DNA of 18,750 bases, taken from positions 1 through 18,750 of the forward strand of contig NZ_CAKTVX010000017.1 in assembly GCF_934630525.1 (NCBI RefSeq), given 5' to 3'. The notes under the pieces were generated by a model, which worked only from the letters and a program-made list of their open reading frames with translations, ran no database searches and was not told the origin of the DNA. The stretch is from an uncultured Slackia sp. GTDB taxonomy: Bacteria > Actinomycetota > Coriobacteriia > Coriobacteriales > Eggerthellaceae. How positions within the stretch are numbered: the stretch's first letter is position 1; every line of letters begins with the position of its first letter. This document shows, in pieces, positions 1 through 6,832 of this stretch. The translations under genes and the position numbers were made by a program.

Positions 1-2433
1 TCGGCCACCATCGTCACCAATGCCGAGCTGCTCGCATGCGCCGAAGTTGCAGCCACCCCCGTAAACGTCGTACCGATCGTACGCGATTGGGACCAAGCGG
101 TCACACGCATTGAGCTCGACGCGGATGCAGAGAGCGATGACACGGGACAGGTCGAGCATTTCGTCCATGCCCTGATGGAGGATGACGAAAATGCCGCACC
201 AATGTATAAGTACACCTACATCGGCCAGGCAACGAATGCCGTTGCTGACCCGAACGCCAATTCTGCCGGCGTGTCGGAGGACGAGAGAGGCGGCATAAAG
301 CCCTCGAGAGACAATGTGCTGTTCACCGGCGTGCTCAGCGAAGCCCACATGAAGTTTGCGGAGATAGCCGGCGTGGAATGCCTGTTCCGTATCGCCTCGG
401 TGCGCTACGGCGAGAACGGTCGTTCGCGCCTGGTGGTACACACGAAGGCAAACGGCGCGTGGTCCGCTCCCACGCCCGTGGACTTCCCCCTTGGGTTTGG
501 CGAGGGCGACGTGGAGCGCAACGACATATTCGATTACGACTTCGACGTGGTGGAATATACAGACGGGAGAGGAAACCAAGACGCCTACGTATTGCTGGTC
601 TCGGGAGAGCGCCCCGAAGGCGACGCAACCCGGTTCGACACGGCAAGCACGGCAGGCATACTGTCCGTTGTGCGCCTACGCATAAGCAATAGCGAAGTTC
701 GCGTGGTGTCGCACACGTCGTGGCGCAGCATCTCGCGCGGTCGTCTTCAGGAGGATGGCCACCATTGCCTGCAGTGCCCACGCATCACGGTGGGCAAGAC
801 ACTTGCCGACGGACGTCTGTCGGGCGCCTATCTCCATCGCCGCGGAGCCACCGCCGAGAAGGCGCTCGGCAGCGAGGCAGAGGTCGCGCTCGAGTGCTTT
901 ACCCTGTGGTCGGACGATTTGGGCGATAGCCTCACGTTCCGTCAGGTTCTCCGCTTTCCGCAGGCACCGTCGAGCATCGAGCTGGGCGCGCCCGAGAATA
1001 TCAACGGCAAAATGGTGGTGCCCGTTGCATACGAAACTGCAAGCGGTTGTGGCTGCGCATCGTACGCCGTGATCGGCCAGTCCATCGCAGGTTGGGGCGT
1101 TATGTCGTCAGATGCCACAGTGCCCCATGCGGTGCCGTGGCCGCAGCACACGGGCTTTTTGGCTACCGTCAACGAGCAGCTGCAGCATATTACTTGGACA
1201 CGAGGCGCGAAGGCATTTGCGTCGGAACCCGTGGGCGCCGCGGGCTGTGGCCCGGCGTCGTTTAGCGTAAGCAACAACGGCCGGTGCGTGATGTACGTAG
1301 AGAACACCGACGGCAAGGTGGGACAGACCTACGACGAAGAAGGCAACCCGGTAGCGGTGATGGGCAAGCACTTCCGCATCTTTGCCAGCACCCTGATCGA
1401 CGACCTGTTCACGGAGCCATTCGTGCTCTGCGAGTTGGAGCACCCCATCGATCAGATAACGACGTTTTTGACCTCGGGCGGCATGCTCTCAGCGCTTGCC
1501 ACGCACATCGTAAGCGCCGAGCAGAGCAAGGCAGAACTTCACGGCATCGAAGTGCCCTTGGTGGCATGCGCCACGCCACTGGGCGCGATAGCCAACCTGG
1601 GCGCCGTGGTGCCCGGGACGGCAAGCGAGTCGTTTACGGTAACGGTACGAAACGATGGCAACACGCTGCTGACCGCAGGAACAGTCGATCTGTACCGAGA
1701 GGGCTCCAACCAACCGTTCTCCAGCGCATCCATCGGATTCGGTGCGAACGCACGCATGGCATCGATCTACGACCCGGAGCTTGCCGAGGACGCATCGCCC
1801 AACAACATAGCACATGTGAAGTACACGCTCGAGGCGCTGGGCGAGCGCTTTGCCACGCACCCGCTGGTAGCCGACAACGGCAACGCTGTGCTGGCACCGG
1901 GTTGCACGGCACAGTTCCGCATGAGCTTTACCATCCCGGAGAGCTGGAGCGACGAGGTAGGCAAACGCGTAACGCTCTACGCGAAGGCGCGCGACCTGGT
2001 GGCACTCGATCCCGTAACGCTCGATGAGATTCGACCGGGCGCAAACTCCGCGCTGGGCGCAGTGCTGCACGAGCTCCACCTTCCCGACGCAGCATGCGAA
2101 CGCTCGGAAGTGCAGGTTGGCGTCTGCGGCAACGTGGATGCGACAGGGCTACACGACGCCCCAATGGCGGTCGACGGCGATAGCGGCTCGAGCGGCGGTT
2201 CCGGCGAGGGCGGCGACCCCAGCGGAAGCGGTGACACCGACGGCGAGAGCGAGCGCGGCAAGAACGAGCAGCATGGGAAAACAGGGGCATACGCGAACAC
2301 AGGCGATAGCAATGCATCCTTAACGGCCGCCGCTGCAACGATCGCTGCGGCAGGCGCCGCCTTCGCCGCCTATAGCGCTCGCCGCGTTGCCCTTGAACGC
2401 GGCGAATACGACGAAAACGACAACGATCAATAA
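1..2433 (+). CDS. Large secreted cell-surface protein, C-terminal part (5' end outside window)
   Basis: The frame is open from base 1 with no stop before 2433, so the gene starts to the left; 810 residues are visible. The first ATG in frame (175) has no obvious ribosome site and is probably internal. The body is acidic and beta-rich, low in Lys, as expected of an exported protein. Around visible residues 520-660 lies a CARDB/NEW3-like segment (VTVRNDGNTL) of the type found in surface adhesins. A Gly/Ser/Asp/Glu-rich linker (about 720-755) precedes YANTGD (from residue 764), an Ala-rich membrane span and RR at 794-795: the layout of a sortase signal but without the usual LP. The tail after RR is unusually long and acidic (17 residues). 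Role unknown; adhesion or surface binding is inference. A strong hairpin follows the stop. Confidence 0.85.
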   Translation, partial: SATIVTNAELLACAEVAATPVNVVPIVRDWDQAVTRIELDADAESDDTGQVEHFVHALMEDDENAAPMYKYTYIGQATNAVADPNANSAGVSEDERGGIKPSRDNVLFTGVLSEAHMKFAEIAGVECLFRIASVRYGENGRSRLVVHTKANGAWSAPTPVDFPLGFGEGDVERNDIFDYDFDVVEYTDGRGNQDAYVLLVSGERPEGDATRFDTASTAGILSVVRLRISNSEVRVVSHTSWRSISRGRLQEDGHHCLQCPRITVGKTLADGRLSGAYLHRRGATAEKALGSEAEVALECFTLWSDDLGDSLTFRQVLRFPQAPSSIELGAPENINGKMVVPVAYETASGCGCASYAVIGQSIAGWGVMSSDATVPHAVPWPQHTGFLATVNEQLQHITWTRGAKAFASEPVGAAGCGPASFSVSNNGRCVMYVENTDGKVGQTYDEEGNPVAVMGKHFRIFASTLIDDLFTEPFVLCELEHPIDQITTFLTSGGMLSALATHIVSAEQSKAELHGIEVPLVACATPLGAIANLGAVVPGTASESFTVTVRNDGNTLLTAGTVDLYREGSNQPFSSASIGFGANARMASIYDPELAEDASPNNIAHVKYTLEALGERFATHPLVADNGNAVLAPGCTAQFRMSFTIPESWSDEVGKRVTLYAKARDLVALDPVTLDEIRPGANSALGAVLHELHLPDAACERSEVQVGVCGNVDATGLHDAPMAVDGDSGSSGGSGEGGDPSGSGDTDGESERGKNEQHGKTGAYANTGDSNASLTAAAATIAAAGAAFAAYSARRVALERGEYDENDNDQ

Positions 2434-2463
2434 GCCCGCGCACCGTGGCATTAAGTGCGACTT

Positions 2464-2506
2464 GCGGCTTCCCGCGCGTCCCTAGAGAAAACACGCGGGA
2501 AGCCGC
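2464..2506. terminator. Strong hairpin between convergent genes
   Basis: GCGGCTTCCCGCG (2464-2476) pairs perfectly with CGCGGGAAGCCGC (2494-2506), extended by GT/AC. It lies 30 bases after the surface-protein stop, before the convergent zinc-ribbon gene. There is no clear T-run on either side, so it may act as a stabilising 3' hairpin rather than a classic intrinsic terminator. Confidence 0.6.
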
Positions 2507-2642
2507 CTACTCTATGGCACAGGCGCGAAAAGAAGCATTCACGACCATGAATGCAATGGGAGGAATCGGCGAAGGCGCCCCTCTTTACTCCACGATTCTT
2601 TCCTATACAAAGAACTCAAACAAGATTAGGACAGGCCAACCT

Positions 2643-3446
2643 TTACTCAATCGTGAGTGCATCGCCTGGAGCAATGCCCGACGCATCATGACTTAGCACC
2701 AGCACGCCATGCCATCCTTCCTTCAAACCGCCTTTCTCGGGCGTAAGATCAGAACTGTCGATCGTGCTGACGGTCGGCAGCGGCTGGCCGACAATCGCGT
2801 TGGGAAACATCCACCACCGCAGAAATCCCGTGGTAGAGCGATTGATAAGCACCTTTGCCTGATAGCGTATGCCGCCGCGATGGACTGTCACGGTGTCGCC
2901 GGCCCCAAACGCGCCCAAGCGTACATTACCCGCCACCGCAATGGCGCCTTTAAGTCGTTTGATATTGGGAAGACCGGCACAGAACGGCTTGAGCTTTGGC
3001 ATCGGCGAGACCTCAAGCACTTCGAACACGTTCTGCGCACCGCCGAATTTCTTCGAAACCTCCTGTTTATACGCATCGATACTCGCAAGCTCATCTTTGA
3101 TTTGGTCCGAACGGAGCCTTGCCAGAGGGTCGCTCCTGAGCGCGCTGGTGTACGAAAAGGCAGTGCTGTTGTCTGGGTCGAATGGGTCGGCATAAAGGAA
3201 GTCGTTCCTGATCATGGTAAGGATAGGCCTTCCGGCATCAGGCGCTTTTTCCAAAACAATGTCATCCTCTGTATAGTGCATCGGATATTTAGGACGCAGC
3301 TTATAGGCGCACTCAGGACAAAGCCAACCATCTTGCAACATGGCGCCGCACGTGTCGGTGATGGGATTAAACGCCGTGTTCTTCATGACGCCGCCGCAAC
3401 CTGGGCAAATAATCTCCTTGGAGGCTTTCTCGTTTCCAACCGTCAT
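2643..3446 (-). CDS. Zinc-ribbon protein with C-terminal beta-barrel-like domain, function unknown
   Basis: A 267-residue protein. The start has a good ribosome site (GAGAGGAG, about 6 bases before ATG). Residues 14-46 hold CPGC (C14, C17), C33 and CPEC (C43, C46), a zinc-ribbon or treble-clef pattern resembling the DUF4428 class. A charged, helical middle (about 55-140) follows. Residues about 145-267 are rich in beta strands and Gly, with GDTVTVHRGG and an ending of SGIAPGDALTIE; this recalls EF-Tu domain II-like barrels (GD-V turns), which is an inference from pattern only. No signal peptide or membrane span, so cytoplasmic. It stands alone, preceded by a long structured leader. I do not recognise a specific function; a nucleic-acid or ribosome-associated role is possible but unsupported. 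Confidence 0.75.
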   Translation of the reverse strand: MTVGNEKASKEIICPGCGGVMKNTAFNPITDTCGAMLQDGWLCPECAYKLRPKYPMHYTEDDIVLEKAPDAGRPILTMIRNDFLYADPFDPDNSTAFSYTSALRSDPLARLRSDQIKDELASIDAYKQEVSKKFGGAQNVFEVLEVSPMPKLKPFCAGLPNIKRLKGAIAVAGNVRLGAFGAGDTVTVHRGGIRYQAKVLINRSTTGFLRWWMFPNAIVGQPLPTVSTIDSSDLTPEKGGLKEGWHGVLVLSHDASGIAPGDALTIE

Positions 3447-3469
3447 AGTGGGCTCCTCTCACTGCAAGA

Positions 3470-3538
3470 TGAACGGTGCCGTGCGGCCAGCATCAAGACC
3501 GAGGGCCGCACTTTCCTCATGGTGCAGCGTACCGTTCA
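3470..3538 (-). promoter_or_regulatory. Structured 5' leader of the zinc-ribbon gene
   Basis: Two nested perfect stems lie just upstream of the start codon: outer TGAACGGT (3470-3477) with ACCGTTCA (3531-3538), inner GTGCGGCC (3481-3488) with GGCCGCAC (3514-3521). The whole fold would end about 24 bases before the ATG, close to the ribosome site. A TTGACA at 3573-3578 (read on -) could be the -35 of its promoter, although a convincing -10 is missing. No known riboswitch motif was recognised; it could be a translational control element or an mRNA stabiliser. Confidence 0.45.
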
Positions 3539-3639
3539 GCTCAAGCTAGAGGAATTGCCCTATGTCCCAAATTGTCAATTCCGCTAATGCCCATATCGAT
3601 TCGTACGCACTTGCATTTCCGAGCTGCCCATGATAAAAA

Positions 3640-3700
3640 GGCACCTGGTTTTCCGCTAGGAAGGCCTCCAAGTGCCGGGGACGTTTTCCCCGGCTTTTTC
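3640..3700 (+). terminator. Double hairpin ending in a T-run with no gene before it
   Basis: GGCACCTGG (3640-3648) pairs with CCAAGTGCC (3668-3676) with one mismatch. This overlaps a second, canonical terminator: CCGGGGA (3675-3681), loop, TCCCCGG (3687-3693), then CTTTTTC. The two stems share CC and are mutually exclusive at the edge, as in attenuators. No + strand gene precedes it: the upstream gene is on the other strand. It may end a short untranslated RNA (possible TTGCAT/TAAAAA promoter just upstream, weak). Confidence 0.5.
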
Positions 3701-4098
3701 TTATCCGGGAGAAAAAACGGGGACTCGGCACCTTCGTCGACATCAGGAAGCGACGGCGTTTCCGACCGCCATTGCCCGCTTGCCGCCGTCGTGAGCAACC
3801 CATCCGACAGAATCGCGGACTCAATCGAGCCGCAAGGAGGCGCCCCACACACCTGACGGACTACGGGCGCATCCCACGCGCGTCACCATCCATGAACAAT
3901 GATAGGAATTGAGACTCACAGCCATACTTCGCGAAGAGTCAGCACACCGAGTCAACGACTAAGCTACGCCTTTTGCGCTCCCGATGTCACGCTACATCGC
4001 ATCGCTATTATGCAAGCAATAGCGAAAAGGTTACCCAAATTTGACGAGACGCTGTCTTTAAGAGAAAACATGCCGAACGCCAGTCGATCAGAACGCCA
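3701..4098. other. Gap without a recognisable gene
   Basis: Open frames here are short and lack ribosome sites or family resemblance. From about 3890 the base composition becomes richer in A and T than in the flanking genes, which suits decayed or imported DNA. Confidence 0.5.
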
Positions 4099-4123
4099 AA
4101 CCGAAGACAACCAGTCTTCGGTT
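4099..4123 (+). terminator. Perfect 10-bp hairpin before the GNAT relic
   Basis: AACCGAAGAC (4099-4108) pairs with GTCTTCGGTT (4114-4123) around a 5-base loop, followed by CTTCAT. It has terminator shape but only a weak T-run. It sits 27 bases before the first plausible start of the acetyltransferase fragment. Confidence 0.35.
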
Positions 4124-4150
4124 CTTCATACCGAAACTGTTTCTAGAAAA

Positions 4151-4340
4151 ATGAACAAAAACGAAGACGTGCGCCGTTTGATGAAGACCGCCTTTCCTCG
4201 GAACGAACTGATACCACTCTGGGTTTTGAGCATATTGGCATTGCGTAAAAGCATCAATTTCAGGGCCTTTTACGAGGATGAACGATTCTGCGGAATCATG
4301 TACACGGCCGAAAACGACTAATATATCTACGTACTCTACC
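4151..4340 (+). pseudogene. N-terminal fragment of a GNAT-family acetyltransferase
   Basis: From ATG 4151 the reading MNKNEDVRRLMKTAFPRNE and then a LIPLWVL..RK..NFRAFYEDERFCGIMYTAEND pattern matches the first half of small GNAT N-acetyltransferases (helix 1, then the strand pair leading to the acetyl-CoA site). A TAA at 4319-4321 interrupts it. The six codons after the stop still read YIYVLY, the expected next strand, so the stop probably arose inside a once longer gene. Homology ends near 4340, before the acetyl-CoA-binding loop (Q/RxxGxG/A), which is absent. The product cannot be an active enzyme. The frame is open back to 3899, but that part shows no family pattern. Confidence 0.6.
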
Positions 4341-4583
4341 CTCAATGCTCCGCTCGACGGCCTAGGCGTTTCCGTCGCCGATTCCGAGCTGCTCGCAACG
4401 TGCGCCATCTCCGCCGATTTCAAAGAGGCGTTCCTGCAAGGGTCGTTCTACGAGAACATTCGCGTATACAACAACGATGCCCCGGTTTGCGTCGCCTGCT
4501 CCTTCGATACCGAATCAGAAGAGGAATTCAACGAATACTCGATGCCGCAGATCACGCTTTCGGTGCGGAAGGCGAATTCGTAG
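4341..4583 (+). pseudogene. Unidentified C-terminal protein fragment
   Basis: Immediately after the GNAT homology ends, another frame reads about 80 residues of ordinary soluble protein (LNAPLDGLGVSVADSELL ... FDTESEEEFNEYSMPQITLSV) to a stop at 4581-4583. It has balanced composition, several acidic residues and two Cys (VCVAC). No start codon with a ribosome site fits the point where this sequence type begins, so it is most likely the 3' end of another gene joined to the GNAT relic by a deletion. The family is not recognised; it could also be a short intact gene using ATG 4278. Confidence 0.4.
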
Positions 4584-4621
4584 CGAAATTGCCGTAGTGG
4601 CTTCAGCTGCGTTCTGTTTTA

Positions 4622-4658
4622 CCTAGTTTGCGCTAGGTTGATACTCATTTGATACTCA
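4622..4658. repeat. Small hairpin followed by tandem 11-base repeat
   Basis: CCTAG (4622-4626) pairs with CTAGG (4633-4637). Directly after it TTGATACTCA occurs twice (4638-4647 and 4649-4658), an 11-base period matching one helical turn. The role is unknown; tandem sites at this spacing are typical of binding sites for dimeric regulators. Confidence 0.35.
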
Positions 4659-4880
4659 ACAGCAAAAGGGGCCGATTTGCTCAGCTTGCAGGCTATCGGG
4701 CAGTTTAATCGAAACTCGAAATCGTCGTAATCATTTTGATTTTGATAGATAGCTCGATATTGCAACCAATTATCGATTGAAACATCAACCTTTTCGATGA
4801 ACGTTGCACGCCTGACGAAGAACCCCATGTCAGCGTCAGTGGCTTAAGGGTCAGCGGCTTGAGCGGTTTTCTCGAACAAG
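4659..4880. other. AT-richer gap without a confident gene
   Basis: On the minus strand 4619-4828 could encode 69 residues (MGFFVRRATFIEKV...), but there is no clear ribosome site and no family match. The stretch is clearly richer in A and T than the neighbouring genes. I treat it as non-coding or foreign remnant. Confidence 0.35.
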
Positions 4881-4907
4881 AAACGGACCGAACGAAGCGG
4901 TCCGTTT
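4881..4907 (-). terminator. Terminator of the flavoreductase gene
   Basis: AAACGGACCG (4881-4890) and CGGTCCGTTT (4898-4907) form a perfect 10-bp stem with a 7-base loop. Read on the minus strand it is followed by CTTGTTC and lies about 60 bases after the stop codon of the flavoprotein. Confidence 0.7.
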
Positions 4908-4965
4908 CCTGCTTTGCGGTGAGGTGGGATTCCGCGATCAGCTCAGCGGCTCGACGCGGGGCGCA

Positions 4966-6522
4966 TTAGGCTCCGACGTATTCGGCCGCATTCAGGCCGG
5001 CGAAGCGGCCGGAGTTGATGTTGTTGCCCATGCAGGATGCGGGCAGCAGGACGGTGTAGGTCTCGCGATACAGCTGACAGCCGTCGGCACCGCAGACGTA
5101 CAGACCGGGAATGGGCTCAGAGTTGGCGTCCGTAACCTCGAACTTGCGATTGTTGGCGATGCCGCCCAGGGTGGAAAAATAATTCTCGGCCATCTGGAAC
5201 CCCCAGAAGGGGCCCTCCTCGATAGCGACCAGCATGCCAGCTTCCTTTGCGAAGTCGTCGTCTCTGCCGTTGCTGCAGTATGCGTTGTAGGTGCCTACAG
5301 TGCCCGCGAGGGCGGCAGCGTCGACGCCCATGGCCTCGGCGAGCTCATCCAGAGTATCGGCGGTCCAGGCCTGCGCGACGGGGTCGGCAACAGCTTCTTC
5401 GGCATTTGCCAGGAAGCCAGGGGTGACGTTAGCGTCGAAATCTTCCATGATTTTTTGACTGGCGATACTGAAGACCTTATCTTGGGTGGCGATGACGTTG
5501 CCCATGTATGCCTGGCTTTTTGCAGTGCAGTTTTCGTTGGTGAAACGTTCAGCGTTCTGATTAACGAACAAGAAGGGTCCGCCTAGACGAACGCCCATGG
5601 CGCACAGTGGGCTCTCGAACACCCAGCCAGCAACGCCAGGCTCTTTCATCAGGCAGTGTTTCCAGCGGGTGTCAACGCCGCCCGCTGCCACCGCCATGTC
5701 CAGACCGTCACCATTATGGCCGGGAGCGCCCTTGCGCACCATGGCTTCAACTTCGACACCCATTTCCGCGACCTTCTCGTCGCTGTCCATGTAGCCGCCG
5801 GTTGCAAGAATGACCGCCTTGGCATCAACCTGCAGGAAGGTGCCATCAGGGCGCTCCGCATATACGCCAGCGACGGCGCCATTGTTCATGATGAGCTTCC
5901 TGCCACGTGCCTCATATACGATTTCGACACCCAGCTCCTCGGCCTTAGCAGCCATGGGGGTAATGTAGCCGTTCTTTGCGCCGTCGCGGGAAATAACGCC
6001 GTCTTCGACGAAGCCTCCCCACCAATGGAAGCCGGCGAAACTACCCATGCCGCGGTAATCGTCAACATGATCTATGAGAACGCCCTGCTCCATCAGCCAA
6101 TCGATGTTAGAAGAGGAGTTGGTGAACATATCTTTCCAGGCAAGCGTATCGATGCGATAGTTGAAAAACTCCATTTCCTCGGTGATGCAGTCAGCAAAGG
6201 TGAAGTCGATACCCTGCTCTTTCTGCATGGAGGAGCCGCAGCCGAAGATGCCTTCCGTGCCCAGTCCATTGCCGCCGAGAGAGACGGATTGCTCTAGGAT
6301 GATGACGCTTTTGCCTTCGCCGGCGGCGGAGACCGCGGCGCACAAGCCGGACATGCCACCGCCGACGACAACGATATCGGCAGATTTTACTTCGGAGGCT
6401 TTGATGGCCTCTTCGGCGGTGTCCTCTGTGCCCTTGAACCCGCAAGAGGCCAGGCCCGCGGCAGCGGCGGCGATGCCGCCGATGCCGGCTACCTGGAGGA
6501 AGTTCCTGCGAGACAGTTCCAT
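4966..6522 (-). CDS. Tat-exported FAD-dependent reductase (fumarate reductase flavoprotein-like), probable lipoprotein
   Basis: A 518-residue protein; ATG at 6522 is chosen because GGAAAGGGG stands about 6 bases before it and the Tat motif SRRNFLQ follows at residues 4-10; an upstream in-frame start would add an unlikely leader. Residues 11-27 are hydrophobic and end in GLASC, a lipobox, so it is probably a Tat lipoprotein held outside the membrane. FAD-binding GGGMSG is at 54-59, E77 ends the second strand, GHNGDG is at 268-273, ERFTNE at 325-330, and a C-terminal FAD segment at 472-506. It belongs to the FrdA/UrdA/flavocytochrome c class but lacks FMN-binding and haem domains. Where fumarate reductases have HHTMGG it has FSTLGG (449-454), so a substrate other than fumarate is likely. 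Electron donor not encoded here. Divergent from its probable LuxR regulator. Confidence 0.9.
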   Translation of the reverse strand: MELSRRNFLQVAGIGGIAAAAAGLASCGFKGTEDTAEEAIKASEVKSADIVVVGGGMSGLCAAVSAAGEGKSVIILEQSVSLGGNGLGTEGIFGCGSSMQKEQGIDFTFADCITEEMEFFNYRIDTLAWKDMFTNSSSNIDWLMEQGVLIDHVDDYRGMGSFAGFHWWGGFVEDGVISRDGAKNGYITPMAAKAEELGVEIVYEARGRKLIMNNGAVAGVYAERPDGTFLQVDAKAVILATGGYMDSDEKVAEMGVEVEAMVRKGAPGHNGDGLDMAVAAGGVDTRWKHCLMKEPGVAGWVFESPLCAMGVRLGGPFLFVNQNAERFTNENCTAKSQAYMGNVIATQDKVFSIASQKIMEDFDANVTPGFLANAEEAVADPVAQAWTADTLDELAEAMGVDAAALAGTVGTYNAYCSNGRDDDFAKEAGMLVAIEEGPFWGFQMAENYFSTLGGIANNRKFEVTDANSEPIPGLYVCGADGCQLYRETYTVLLPASCMGNNINSGRFAGLNAAEYVGA

Positions 6523-6668
6523 TGTGTTCCCCTTTCCTTGGAATTTCCACGGCAAGCCGCCTGGGGCCTGCGTGATCGGCCGCATGCCCTCGTCGACTCT
6601 CGTTCACGCCCGCCACGGCGCTTTGCCGTTGGGCGTTGAAGGTAGGTTAGGCTTCTGGCGCATACGGC

Positions 6669-6714
6669 GCATCGATGCAAAAGCCGATTTCTCCCGCAAA
6701 GACATCGATGCAAA
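6669..6714. promoter_or_regulatory. Direct repeat CATCGATGCAAA, two copies
   Basis: CATCGATGCAAA occurs at 6670-6681 and 6703-6714, 33 bases apart (about three helical turns, same face). Its core CATCGATG is a palindrome, extended to GCATCGATGC in the first copy. It lies between the divergent flavoreductase and luxR genes and is a good candidate binding site for the LuxR protein (inference). Confidence 0.45.
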
Positions 6715-6782
6715 GTATTGATTGCGTATTCCTGGGCGGTCGGCATGGCGAAACCGCCCCATGTCAGCTTGGCGGTCGTAGA

Positions 6783-6813
6783 ACGTTCGCCGGTTTGGTA
6801 CAATTTCGAACGT
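6783..6813 (+). promoter_or_regulatory. Probable luxR promoter -10 inside an inverted repeat
   Basis: TACAAT (6799-6804) is a good -10 hexamer about 28 bases before the first ATG. It is enclosed by ACGTTCG (6783-6789) and CGAACGT (6807-6813), an inverted repeat that could be an autoregulatory operator. No good -35 is visible at the correct distance, as is common for activator-dependent promoters. Confidence 0.4.
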
Positions 6814-6832
6814 ATGGCAGGCGCTGCCCTCA

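Noticed and set aside
2709..3587. A 292-codon plus-strand open frame opposite the zinc-ribbon gene
   Set aside because: Antisense shadow: the minus strand has the ribosome site, the cysteine motifs and normal composition.
4924..6297. Long plus-strand frames opposite the flavoreductase
   Set aside because: Shadows of a gene with clear FAD motifs and Tat signal on the other strand.
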